Below, piece after piece: positions 11,122 to 18,656 of a DNA stretch of 58,849 nt (position 1 is its first letter; each line of letters opens with the position of its first letter). The stretch lies in NCBI GenBank assembly GCA_030523765.1, contig JAUNHX010000011.1:1-58849 (forward strand), read 5' to 3'. The notes under the pieces are model-generated. The model was not told the origin of the DNA, made no database searches, and saw only the letters and a program-made list of their open reading frames with translations. The stretch is from Bacteroidales bacterium (lineage in GTDB: Bacteria > Bacteroidota > Bacteroidia > Bacteroidales > P3). The position numbers were made by a program, and so were the translations under genes.

Positions 11122-11346
11122 ATGGAAAATAGATATAATAATGGGTCTAGAGCCTTTAAGGAGCAACGTTTGGCTGAATTGCGGAGGCTACTGAACAATT
11201 ATGAGGAACTGGACTCCGATTTGGAGAATGATGAGTATGTGGCTCGCGGCAATGGATTCTGCGATGCAAAATATAGTGAAGATTTTGTGGAAGGGCAGAT
11301 AGCAAGAATAAAAGAAGAGATTGCAACCCTTGAGAGCTCATTATGA
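11122..11346 (+). CDS. Small coiled-coil protein, function unknown
   Basis: A 74-residue, charged, cytoplasmic protein with no signal peptide. It has two helical heptad-like stretches (about residues 10-38 and 55-74) separated by a linker containing GNGFCDAKYSEDF. It has its own TATCTTTG promoter and a strong terminator, so it is a monocistronic expressed gene. I recognise no family. The shape would suit a small adaptor or a dimerising regulator, but no DNA-binding motif is visible. Confidence 0.65.
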   Translation: MENRYNNGSRAFKEQRLAELRRLLNNYEELDSDLENDEYVARGNGFCDAKYSEDFVEGQIARIKEEIATLESSL

Positions 11347-11360
11347 TTATAAAAAGAATT

Positions 11361-11402
11361 AAAGAAATCGCTATAGTCCTTCAACTATAGCGATTTCTTT
11401 AT
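11361..11402. terminator. Bidirectional terminator between convergent genes
   Basis: A perfect 13-bp stem (GAAATCGCTATAG paired with CTATAGCGATTTC) with an 8-base loop, flanked by A and T runs. It can end both the small plus-strand gene and the minus-strand YfcC gene. Confidence 0.85.
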
Positions 11403-11421
11403 TATTTAAACATTTATTCGA

Positions 11422-13032
11422 TTAGAATCCTGGAAGCTGTATGAAGAGAGTAGGAAGCATTAAAAGGAATCCTATAATGATGAGGAAGAGAATGAACTTC
11501 CAGACCCATTTTAGCCAAGTTCCATAAGGGATGCGTGCAATACCTAGACATCCGATAAGGACGCCGCTAGTGGGAGTGAGCATATTGGTGAATCCATCAC
11601 CGAACTGGAAAGCCAGTACAGTAGTTTGTCGAGATACATTGATAAGGTCAGCAAACTGTGCCATGATAGGCATGGTAAGTGCAGCTTTGGCACTTCCGCT
11701 AGGCATAATGATATTGAGTAGCGTTTGGAAAACATACATCACACCTAGGCTGGCAACTTCCCCTGTTTGAGCTAGCGAGCATGTAAGTCCGTAGAGAATG
11801 GTGTCGATAACCATACCGTCACGCAGAATAAAGATGATGCCGCTAGCTAGTCCTACAACGAGAGCTGCAGAGAGGATATCTTTACATCCAGCAAGAAAGA
11901 GCTTAGCAATACTGTCGGCACTCTGCGAATCGGCAATGCCGCTGAGGAGACCCATAGCAAAGAAGAGTGATGCGATTTCGAGCACATACCAACCGTAGCC
12001 TAAAACACCTGCGATGAGGTAAAAGATAGTGAAGAATAGGATGTCAAGTATAAAGAAATGAACGCTTTTACGACAAGCTACGAATCCGCTTATGATGAAA
12101 AGGGCACTGAGAATGGGAAAGAGTATGATGTTAGAGGTGCCGTTGCCGATGCTGATTTGGGTAGTAGGATGGATGAAGGCAAGGTAAATGCTGACAGCGG
12201 AAATGAGGATGTATATAATCCACGAGGTGCGGGGGGTGTGGTACACTACAGGGTTCTGTTCTTGTTCTGCAGCACGGTTGCGCCAATATTCATCGAGTTT
12301 GTAAACGGGTGATTTCTCGGGATGACGTTTCACTCGGTTGGCATAGAGCAAGACAAAGGTGATACCAATAGCGGTAAGAATAAACCAACAGAAGAGACGG
12401 TATTCGAGTCCTGAGAAGATGGGAAGTTCGGCAATGCCCTGTGCTATACCTATGGTGAAGGGATTGAGGATTGCCCCTGCAAAACCAATATGAGCTGCCA
12501 TATAACACATACAAAGTCCTGTGAGTGAGTCGTATCCCATAGAGATGGCAAGTGGAATGAAGATGACGACGAAAGCTATTGTTTCTTCGCTCATACCAAA
12601 TACAGCACCAAAGATGCTGAACATAATCATGACGAGAGCAATAATGATATTCTCAACACCTAGTTTCTGGAAGAATTTGTATCTTTTTAATCGCTGCACA
12701 CGCCTTAGAAAAGCCATAACACCAACATCAATAGCGTGGCTATTATTGAGAATCCAGAAGGCACCTCCAACCATGAGGATGAAGATGATGATGTCGGCTT
12801 TGTCGACAAAACCGTTGAAGAGGGCAGAGAACACTTGCCAGGTTTGGGGTGCATTATCAACATAGTGGAACGAATCGCTTTTAACCACTTCGCGCGTAGA
12901 GGTGCTACCGTCTGCATTTTCGATATTGATGATCTCACGGACAAATTCACCACTGGGTACTATCCAAGTAAGTACTGCGGCAATGAGGATGAGGAAGAAT
13001 ACGATGGTAAAGGTGTGCGGTATTCGTTTCAT
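11422..13032 (-). CDS. YfcC/DcuC-superfamily membrane carrier
   Basis: A 536-residue polytopic membrane protein with about 12-13 hydrophobic helices. The N-terminal MKRIPHTFTIVFFLILIA and the WIVPSGEF motif directly after the first helix are characteristic of the YfcC family, related to DcuC C4-dicarboxylate and ArcD-type carriers. Glycine/proline-rich re-entrant segments such as GFAGAILNPFTIGIAQGI and the C-terminal IMPSGSAKAAL correspond to the two half-site motifs of this fold. The likely role is secondary transport of a carboxylate or amino acid; the substrate cannot be read from the sequence. It is the last gene of a minus-strand run after purC, from which a hairpin separates it. Confidence 0.85.
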   Translation of the reverse strand: MKRIPHTFTIVFFLILIAAVLTWIVPSGEFVREIINIENADGSTSTREVVKSDSFHYVDNAPQTWQVFSALFNGFVDKADIIIFILMVGGAFWILNNSHAIDVGVMAFLRRVQRLKRYKFFQKLGVENIIIALVMIMFSIFGAVFGMSEETIAFVVIFIPLAISMGYDSLTGLCMCYMAAHIGFAGAILNPFTIGIAQGIAELPIFSGLEYRLFCWFILTAIGITFVLLYANRVKRHPEKSPVYKLDEYWRNRAAEQEQNPVVYHTPRTSWIIYILISAVSIYLAFIHPTTQISIGNGTSNIILFPILSALFIISGFVACRKSVHFFILDILFFTIFYLIAGVLGYGWYVLEIASLFFAMGLLSGIADSQSADSIAKLFLAGCKDILSAALVVGLASGIIFILRDGMVIDTILYGLTCSLAQTGEVASLGVMYVFQTLLNIIMPSGSAKAALTMPIMAQFADLINVSRQTTVLAFQFGDGFTNMLTPTSGVLIGCLGIARIPYGTWLKWVWKFILFLIIIGFLLMLPTLFIQLPGF

Positions 13033-13087
13033 ATAGTGATGTTATTGATGAGGTGGATTCTTTTAGTATAGTTGAAAAAGAAACAAG

Positions 13088-13125
13088 AAGGGTGCAAAGA
13101 AATCCCACTATTTCCTTGCACCCTT
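13088..13125 (-). terminator. Terminator downstream of purC
   Basis: AAGGGTGCAA and TTGCACCCTT form a 10-bp stem. On the minus strand it is followed by the pyrimidine-rich CTTGTTTCTTTTTC, so it serves purC. Expression of the YfcC gene then needs its own promoter or readthrough. Confidence 0.65.
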
Positions 13126-13140
13126 GAAAATACAAATTTT

Positions 13141-14094
13141 TTATTTCATGTTGGCGTTAAGCCATTCGGTTACATTCTTCTCAATACGGGCTGCTACATC
13201 ATCGCTTTCGCTGGCTTTGACAAACTTCTCACCACATATATGTTCATACAGTTCGATATAGCGGTCGGTGATAGAGTTGACGATTTCATCGGTCATTTCA
13301 GGAACATGCTGTCCCTCGAGACCTTGGAAATTGTTGGCCATGAGCCATTCGCGGACAAACTCTTTGGAGAGCTGACGTTGACGTTCGCCTTTGGCTTGAC
13401 GCTCTTCATAGCCTTCAGCATAGAAATAGCGGCTGCTATCGGGGGTGTGAATTTCATCGATAAGATAGATCTTTCCGTCACGTTTACCAAATTCATATTT
13501 GGTATCAACAAGGATAAGACCTTGGGCTGCTGCAATCTCGGTACCACGTTGGAAGAGAGCGAGAGCATATTTTTCTAATTGTTCGTAGTCTTCACGATCA
13601 ACGAGTCCAGTGCTTATGATTTCCTCTTTAGAGATATTCTGATCGTGACCCTCATCGGCTTTAGTGGTAGGAGTTACTATTGGGGTAGGAAACTTTTGGT
13701 TCTCAATCATGCCTTCGGGCAGTGGTACACCGCAGAGGGTACGTGCACCAGCTTTGTATTCACGCCAAGCACTACCAGCTAAATAACCACGAACAATCAT
13801 CTCTACGCGAAATCCTTCGCATTTTAATCCGATAGTAACCATAGGATCGGGAGTGGCCAGTTTCCAATTGGGAATGATGTCGGCAGTAGTGTCGAGAAAT
13901 TTGGCAGCGATTTGGTTAAGGACCTGTCCTTTGAAGGGAATACCCTTAGGAAGGACCACATCGAATGCGCTGATTCGATCGGATACTACCATAGCCATAT
14001 ATTTGTCGTCGATATTGTAAACATCACGTACTTTTCCTACGTATAGGCTTTTCTGTTTGGGAAAGTTGAAATTTGTTTTAACTACTGCTTTCAT
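13141..14094 (-). CDS. purC: Phosphoribosylaminoimidazole-succinocarboxamide synthase
   Basis: SAICAR synthetase of de novo purine synthesis, joining aspartate to CAIR with ATP. At 317 residues it is the longer form common in Bacteroidota and eukaryotes. Family segments are [11 protein letters not shown] (about residues 17-27), [19 protein letters not shown] (39-57), the RGYLAGSAW segment and [14 protein letters not shown]. The ATG lies in a segment conserved in the family ([19 protein letters not shown]). No other purine gene is nearby. Confidence 0.95.
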   Translation of the reverse strand: MKAVVKTNFNFPKQKSLYVGKVRDVYNIDDKYMAMVVSDRISAFDVVLPKGIPFKGQVLNQIAAKFLDTTADIIPNWKLATPDPMVTIGLKCEGFRVEMIVRGYLAGSAWREYKAGARTLCGVPLPEGMIENQKFPTPIVTPTTKADEGHDQNISKEEIISTGLVDREDYEQLEKYALALFQRGTEIAAAQGLILVDTKYEFGKRDGKIYLIDEIHTPDSSRYFYAEGYEERQAKGERQRQLSKEFVREWLMANNFQGLEGQHVPEMTDEIVNSITDRYIELYEHICGEKFVKASESDDVAARIEKNVTEWLNANMK

Positions 14095-14184
14095 GATTGA
14101 ATGTTTATGTTGGGGTATATTTTTAATTATTATTTCTTTAATTAATGAAAGGATTGATGTTGCGATAAACTGTTTCTGATTGCT

Positions 14185-14733
14185 TTATTCTTCATCGAGC
14201 TGCATAGCAAAAAATGTGAAATTCACTTTTCCATAATTGCGGTGCTGCCAGAAATGGGGGTGATCGATAAAAGAGTACTGAGCGGGATGTTCGAGGATGA
14301 AGATGCCATCTGGATTGAGAATATCCTTTTCGAAGATACGATCGGGAAGTGAGGGTAATTCAGGAAGAGCGTATGGAGGATCGGCAAAGATGATGTCGAA
14401 TTTCTTATAGGCCCGTTTGATTAGGTCCATCACATCGGCACGTACCACGTGGATATTCTCTACTCCAAATTGCCTAGCAGTCGACTTGATAAAGTCGGTG
14501 CATTGGGCATTGATATCGATAGATGTAACCTCTTTCACGCCACGCGAGATAAACTCAAGAGAGACAGCGCCAGTACCAGCAAATAGATCCATTACAGAAC
14601 AATCTTCATAATCGACATAGTTGTTGAGAATATTGAAAAGACTTTCGCGCGCCATATCGGTAGTAGGGCGTACTGGTAGAGAGGTGGGTGGGTTGAGTCG
14701 ACGACCTCGAAGATTTCCTGCAATGATGCGCAT
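14185..14733 (-). CDS. rsmD: 16S rRNA (guanine966-N2)-methyltransferase
   Basis: A 182-residue Rossmann-fold SAM methyltransferase that modifies G966 of 16S rRNA on the 30S subunit. It begins MRIIAGNLRGRRL, diagnostic for RsmD. Motif I is DLFAGTGAVSLE (residues 49-60) and the N6/N2-methyltransferase catalytic motif is DPPY (118-121). Its start is 11 bases after the stop of the DUF3822 gene, so the two form an operon. Confidence 0.93.
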   Translation of the reverse strand: MRIIAGNLRGRRLNPPTSLPVRPTTDMARESLFNILNNYVDYEDCSVMDLFAGTGAVSLEFISRGVKEVTSIDINAQCTDFIKSTARQFGVENIHVVRADVMDLIKRAYKKFDIIFADPPYALPELPSLPDRIFEKDILNPDGIFILEHPAQYSFIDHPHFWQHRNYGKVNFTFFAMQLDEE

Positions 14734-14744
14734 GAGTTTAGTAT

Positions 14745-15569
14745 TTACGAGAGTATTTCAGGATAACGATAACGTTTCACCAAATGCATTTCTGGATTGG
14801 ACATCTGAAGAGGACGACCATCATAAAGATCGGCTTGAGGGAAGAATTGGGCTAAGAATTCGAAATGAGGACGATCGATGTTGCCACCCACAAGTGTTTC
14901 GAAGGAGGCCTCTTCCAGTTTGAGTTGTTTCACAACATTAAGTCCATAGTAGCAAACCTCTTCGATATTGGAACAAGGATAACTGTTGGAGAGTTGGAGT
15001 TTTTTGTTGCAGAACACTGCAAAGTCAGCCACATCGTTATGGATATTGATAAGCATAAGCGATTTCAGATCACTGCGTTGTAACAGGTATTTGCTAGCGA
15101 AAGCACTATGTTGACAGCTGATAGCGATACGTGGTATGGTGATTTTAAATGCTGAAACAGCAGTGTTGTCAGCAGCAAATATGACGTGGGCACCGATGGC
15201 CTCGTTGTGTTCAGAGTAGATAGCTTGTCCCGTTTTGATCTTACATACCATATCGAGGTACTTGCGATCGTTAGCAGCATCGTATAGATGGTCGGGAATC
15301 CAGGTAAACTGCTGAGTCTCGATAATGAGACGAGTGCTGTTGTAACCGAAGAGTGGGAGGTTGTAGGCATTGAATACCTCCTTGATGACGCTTGTCCATT
15401 CAGACATTGAATGGGCATTACAATCAACAGAGCCTATGCATAACAGTTCCTCTTGGTTGGAGACAACAGAGAAAGAAAAACCATCTGCCTTTAGGCAAAT
15501 GGACAGATTCATTTCGTATGCAGGAACTTCTTTATCGGAACTGATAAAAAGGTTTTGGGTATACGGCAT
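14745..15569 (-). CDS. DUF3822 family protein
   Basis: A 274-residue cytoplasmic protein of unknown function, found next to rsmD in Bacteroidota. The fold appears ASKHA-like: two halves of alternating strands and helices, with segments such as LICIGSVDCNAH and LLINIHNDVADFAVF, but no catalytic motif is clear. I place the start at the ATG of MPYTQNLFISS (15569). The frame is open further upstream to 15653, but only through a TTG codon that falls inside a perfect hairpin (15640-15678) serving as the terminator of the preceding gene. Confidence 0.75.
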   Translation of the reverse strand: MPYTQNLFISSDKEVPAYEMNLSICLKADGFSFSVVSNQEELLCIGSVDCNAHSMSEWTSVIKEVFNAYNLPLFGYNSTRLIIETQQFTWIPDHLYDAANDRKYLDMVCKIKTGQAIYSEHNEAIGAHVIFAADNTAVSAFKITIPRIAISCQHSAFASKYLLQRSDLKSLMLINIHNDVADFAVFCNKKLQLSNSYPCSNIEEVCYYGLNVVKQLKLEEASFETLVGGNIDRPHFEFLAQFFPQADLYDGRPLQMSNPEMHLVKRYRYPEILS

Positions 15570-15639
15570 AATGTTGAGATGTTTAGGGTTTGGTTTGTTG
15601 TTAGGGATAAACTTTTTCTTGAAGGAGGAAGAAGAAAAC

Positions 15640-15678
15640 TGCAAGTTGGCCAAGTGTGGTACGCAGCCAACTTGCAGT
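15640..15678 (-). terminator. Terminator after the 15716-16414 gene
   Basis: A perfect 12-bp stem (CTGCAAGTTGGC with GCCAACTTGCAG) and a 15-base loop. On the minus strand a pyrimidine-rich TTTTCTTCTTCC follows. It argues against starting the DUF3822 protein upstream of 15569. Confidence 0.8.
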
Positions 15679-15715
15679 TGTTTCTATCGTATAATAGTTG
15701 AGAAGGGGTGACTTT

Positions 15716-16414
15716 TTATTCGAAGTTACCTTCAACGATGGTTTCGGTAAGGCTACCCACTTTCCAACCAGCATACTTGCCGCTTACAGCTTCGATTTCA
15801 GCAACACGGTTCTTAACCAGCTGTTCATCGCAGTCGCTCATCAGGGTGGGGAGGTCGACCTTGCATTCAAATACAGGCATCATGAAACCGCCCTTGTCGA
15901 TTTGACTAGCTGCTAGTTGGAACTCTTCTTTGGTTCCTTCGGGGTAAGGCAGATAACGGAGGTTCTTGAGATCATTGTCGGTAAACTCATGAACGCCACC
16001 ATCTTTATCGGTGTATTTCAACTTGCCTTGCTCACGTAGTTGAGCGATGGGGTTGACATACTCTCTGCGAATTTCAAGATAACCTTTCTTGATTAGTTCA
16101 GCCTCAGGCATTTCGGTATAGTCTACATCAGCGGGAATCTTGTCGTAGTTGTAATGTTTCTGCGAAACAAGAAGACTATCCTCATTGAGAAGGCGGTTGA
16201 CGAGTGTGTCAAAGTCTCCAGTATAACGGCTGTAGGTAAGCTTGTAGCTTTCTTCGAGCGTACGGATAGTTTTCAATTTAACTGCACAAGCGTCGCGACG
16301 GGTATTAAACTCACTGTCGAAGCGAACAGGTTTCATAATGCTGGAGTAAAGCAGCCATGCAAGGACTACAATAACGATAGCCAGCAAGATTTGAATAATA
16401 GTTTTGCCTTTCAT
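15716..16414 (-). CDS. Conserved unknown with N-terminal membrane anchor
   Basis: A 232-residue protein with one N-terminal hydrophobic helix (about residues 5-27, cytoplasmic MKGK before it) and a soluble periplasmic domain rich in charged residues. It has no lipobox and no recognisable catalytic motif. The segment after the membrane helix (about 35-75, with RTLEESYKLTYSRYTGD) is predicted helical and recalls pilin-like anchors, but that is only a resemblance. It has a TATATTTG promoter at 16464-16457 and its own terminator, so it is monocistronic. Confidence 0.65.
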   Translation of the reverse strand: MKGKTIIQILLAIVIVVLAWLLYSSIMKPVRFDSEFNTRRDACAVKLKTIRTLEESYKLTYSRYTGDFDTLVNRLLNEDSLLVSQKHYNYDKIPADVDYTEMPEAELIKKGYLEIRREYVNPIAQLREQGKLKYTDKDGGVHEFTDNDLKNLRYLPYPEGTKEEFQLAASQIDKGGFMMPVFECKVDLPTLMSDCDEQLVKNRVAEIEAVSGKYAGWKVGSLTETIVEGNFE

Positions 16415-16456
16415 TATTAATACATTATTAAGTTTTTATTCTTCTGTTTGAAATTG

Positions 16457-16464
16457 CAAATATA
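16457..16464 (-). promoter_or_regulatory. -7 element TATATTTG for the 15716-16414 gene
   Basis: On the minus strand TATATTTG fits TAnnTTTG and lies about 43 bases before the ATG at 16414. Confidence 0.6.
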
Positions 16465-16505
16465 CACAGATTTTCGCAATGGTAAGTAAAAAGTGATAAT
16501 TATTT

Positions 16506-17903
16506 TTATTTTTGTTGTTCAAGATGTCGTAAAATTACGCGGCAGTCATAGTTGTTGCGAATATGTTCAGCTAGCCATTCGGCACAGTAAACAGAACGGT
16601 GCTGACCGCCCGTACATCCAAAATTAACCATCAAATTAAAGAATCCGCGATCCATATAATCTTCGATGGAGCGATCGACGAGTGCTGTTACATGTTCAAG
16701 GAAATCGTGTATTTCAGGTTTTGCTTCAAGGAACTCTATTACAGGCAAGTCCATACCATTAAGTTGTTTATATTCATCATAGCGACCCGGATTAGGAAGA
16801 GCCCTACAGTCGAAAACAAAACCACCGCCATTACCACTTTTATCGATTGGAATGCCTTTCTTGTACGAGAAACTGAAAATGCGCACATTGAGACGATCAT
16901 CCTGAGGTTGGAAATAATCGTGGTGGGCAATAGTGTACCACACATTGTTTAGTTCAGGAAGATCGATAGCAATCGGATGGTCGTGAATGATATTGCGTAG
17001 GTTGGTAACAGCTAGCGGGATGCTGCGAAGGAAATAGTCTTTCTTTTCGTAAAATCCCCTAAATCCGTATGCGCCCATAGCCTGCATCATCCGAGCTAGC
17101 ACATAGCCGTAGAATTTGTCGGTAAACGATTCACGATCAATCTCGACCACTTTCGATAAATGATCAATATAGTAATCCAACAGTTGGTCGCGCAACTCTT
17201 GGGGAATGTCAGTTTTGGCACTATATAAAAGAGCAGCTACATCGTATTGTGCAGCCCCTTGTCGGGCCCCTTGGAAGTCGATATAGTACAATTCTTTATC
17301 GGGACCAATCATGATGTTGCGAGCTTGGAAATCACGATAAAGGAAATAACTACAATCTTCCTCAAGTAGATAGTCAATAAATCGAGAGAAGTCGTCCTCT
17401 AACCTTTGTTCATCGAAGGGGATATTGGCCATTTTCAAGAAATAATACTTGAAATAGTTGAAATCCCATTGAAGCGACTGCCTATCGAACGAAGAGCGAG
17501 GATAGGAATAAGAGAAATCGACATCGTGGGCGAGTGTTTGTATTTTGATCAGATCATCGAGCGCACGAGCAAAAAGATTGAGGATATCGTCAGTAACGTC
17601 TATATCATTGGCTCGTTTAGAGGCGAGATATGAGAAGATAGTTGTGTCACCCAAATCTTGTTGCAGATAACGTGTACGGTCAGCGCTGATAGCGTATATC
17701 TCAGGCACCCGGATACCACGTTGTCGAAGTTGGTCGGCGAAATAGAAGAATGCCTCATTCTCACGCACATCACCATTATATGAACCTATACATCGTTTGG
17801 TTTCACCCACCATACGGCAGTATTGACGATTCGAACCGTTGGCCGAAATAGTTGTTTTTTTGATACAAGGCTCACCTGCCCATGATTCGAATAAAGCTTC
17901 CAT
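16506..17903 (-). CDS. APH-type sugar kinase fused to RapZ C-terminal domain
   Basis: A 465-residue two-domain cytoplasmic protein. Residues 1-330 are an aminoglycoside-phosphotransferase-like kinase: catalytic YRDFQARNIM (Asp191, Asn196) and the metal-binding DFQGAR (Asp209). The closest functional parallel is AmgK, the anomeric MurNAc/GlcNAc kinase of cell-wall recycling. Residues about 335-465 match the C-terminal domain of RNase adapter RapZ, with FDCRALPNPGRY and GCTGGQHRSVY; in E. coli this part senses glucosamine-6-phosphate. The N-terminal P-loop domain of RapZ is absent. The fusion suggests an amino-sugar kinase with a sensing or regulatory module. It lies upstream of an unrelated gene rather than a murU-like nucleotidyltransferase. 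Confidence 0.85.
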   Translation of the reverse strand: MEALFESWAGEPCIKKTTISANGSNRQYCRMVGETKRCIGSYNGDVRENEAFFYFADQLRQRGIRVPEIYAISADRTRYLQQDLGDTTIFSYLASKRANDIDVTDDILNLFARALDDLIKIQTLAHDVDFSYSYPRSSFDRQSLQWDFNYFKYYFLKMANIPFDEQRLEDDFSRFIDYLLEEDCSYFLYRDFQARNIMIGPDKELYYIDFQGARQGAAQYDVAALLYSAKTDIPQELRDQLLDYYIDHLSKVVEIDRESFTDKFYGYVLARMMQAMGAYGFRGFYEKKDYFLRSIPLAVTNLRNIIHDHPIAIDLPELNNVWYTIAHHDYFQPQDDRLNVRIFSFSYKKGIPIDKSGNGGGFVFDCRALPNPGRYDEYKQLNGMDLPVIEFLEAKPEIHDFLEHVTALVDRSIEDYMDRGFFNLMVNFGCTGGQHRSVYCAEWLAEHIRNNYDCRVILRHLEQQK

Positions 17904-17934
17904 ATTCTATTAGGTGGTTAAAACGATAAAAAGG

Positions 17935-18216
17935 TTACTCTTGCGAGTTGTCCACATTGTTGCTGCTATCTGGTTTATTTGGATCAGTACTATCTTCTTT
18001 CTTAGGCAAATTAGGATCAACATAGCGGGCTTCGCGCATAAGACGCATCAGTGCAATCACAATACCCCCAATCGATAGTAGGATTGTCCATAGGGGAAAT
18101 TGCATAAGGCTTCGTTCATCGATTTTGATACCGAAATAAACGAAAGCGCCAACGATGACTACCATCTCGATGCCGAGCGCAGAATAGCGAGCCCAATTGT
18201 TCATATCCTTAGCCAT
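17935..18216 (-). CDS. atpZ: AtpZ/AtpI-family protein
   Basis: A 93-residue protein with two membrane helices (about residues 10-28 and 41-59), the second with LWTILLSIGGIVIALMRL, matching the small AtpZ/AtpI family linked to F0F1-ATP synthase assembly or Mg2+ supply. The tail is acidic and Asn-rich (SNNVDNSQE). The start is 17 bases after the bactofilin stop, so both are in one operon. The structural atp genes, which often follow in related genomes, are not present here. Confidence 0.8.
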   Translation of the reverse strand: MAKDMNNWARYSALGIEMVVIVGAFVYFGIKIDERSLMQFPLWTILLSIGGIVIALMRLMREARYVDPNLPKKEDSTDPNKPDSSNNVDNSQE

Positions 18217-18233
18217 AATCGAAATAGCGGCAG

Positions 18234-18635
18234 TTATTTCTTCTCGTTCTTTTCGACAGCCATTTGTTGCTGCTGCTGTTCTTTCTTCACCTCATCGAGC
18301 ATACGGCAAGTGCCGCTAAATACAGCACCAGGAGCGATAGAAAGTTTGTTGATTACGATATCGCCTTTCACGTTGGCAGTCGATTGTAATTCGAGCAGCT
18401 CCTGAACTGTGATGTTACCAACCACTTTGCCAGTTATATGAGCATTTTGGCAAACCACGTTGCCGTTCACGATACCAGTCTCGCCCACCACCAGCTTTCC
18501 GTTGAGGGTGATATTGCCTTGCAGATTACCGTCCATACGGAAATCGCCGTTGGCCGAGATGTTGCCTTTGATGATAGTTCCGTTCGATATAGTATTGACG
18601 GAACTGTAGTCTTGTTCAGCGTATGTTTTTGCCAT
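18234..18635 (-). CDS. Bactofilin (polymer-forming cytoskeletal protein)
   Basis: A 133-residue bactofilin. The central region (about 18-110) is a right-handed beta-helix built from short repeats with regularly placed Gly, Val and Ile, for example IIKGNISANGDFRMDG and GNITLNGKLVVGETG. Short unstructured tails flank it, the C-terminal one Gln- and Lys-rich. Bactofilins polymerise without nucleotide into scaffolds for cell-shape and envelope proteins. It sits between the PorW-like lipoprotein gene (21 bases upstream) and atpZ. Confidence 0.9.
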   Translation of the reverse strand: MAKTYAEQDYSSVNTISNGTIIKGNISANGDFRMDGNLQGNITLNGKLVVGETGIVNGNVVCQNAHITGKVVGNITVQELLELQSTANVKGDIVINKLSIAPGAVFSGTCRMLDEVKKEQQQQQMAVEKNEKK

Positions 18636-18656
18636 AATAGTCGTATATTTATGGGG

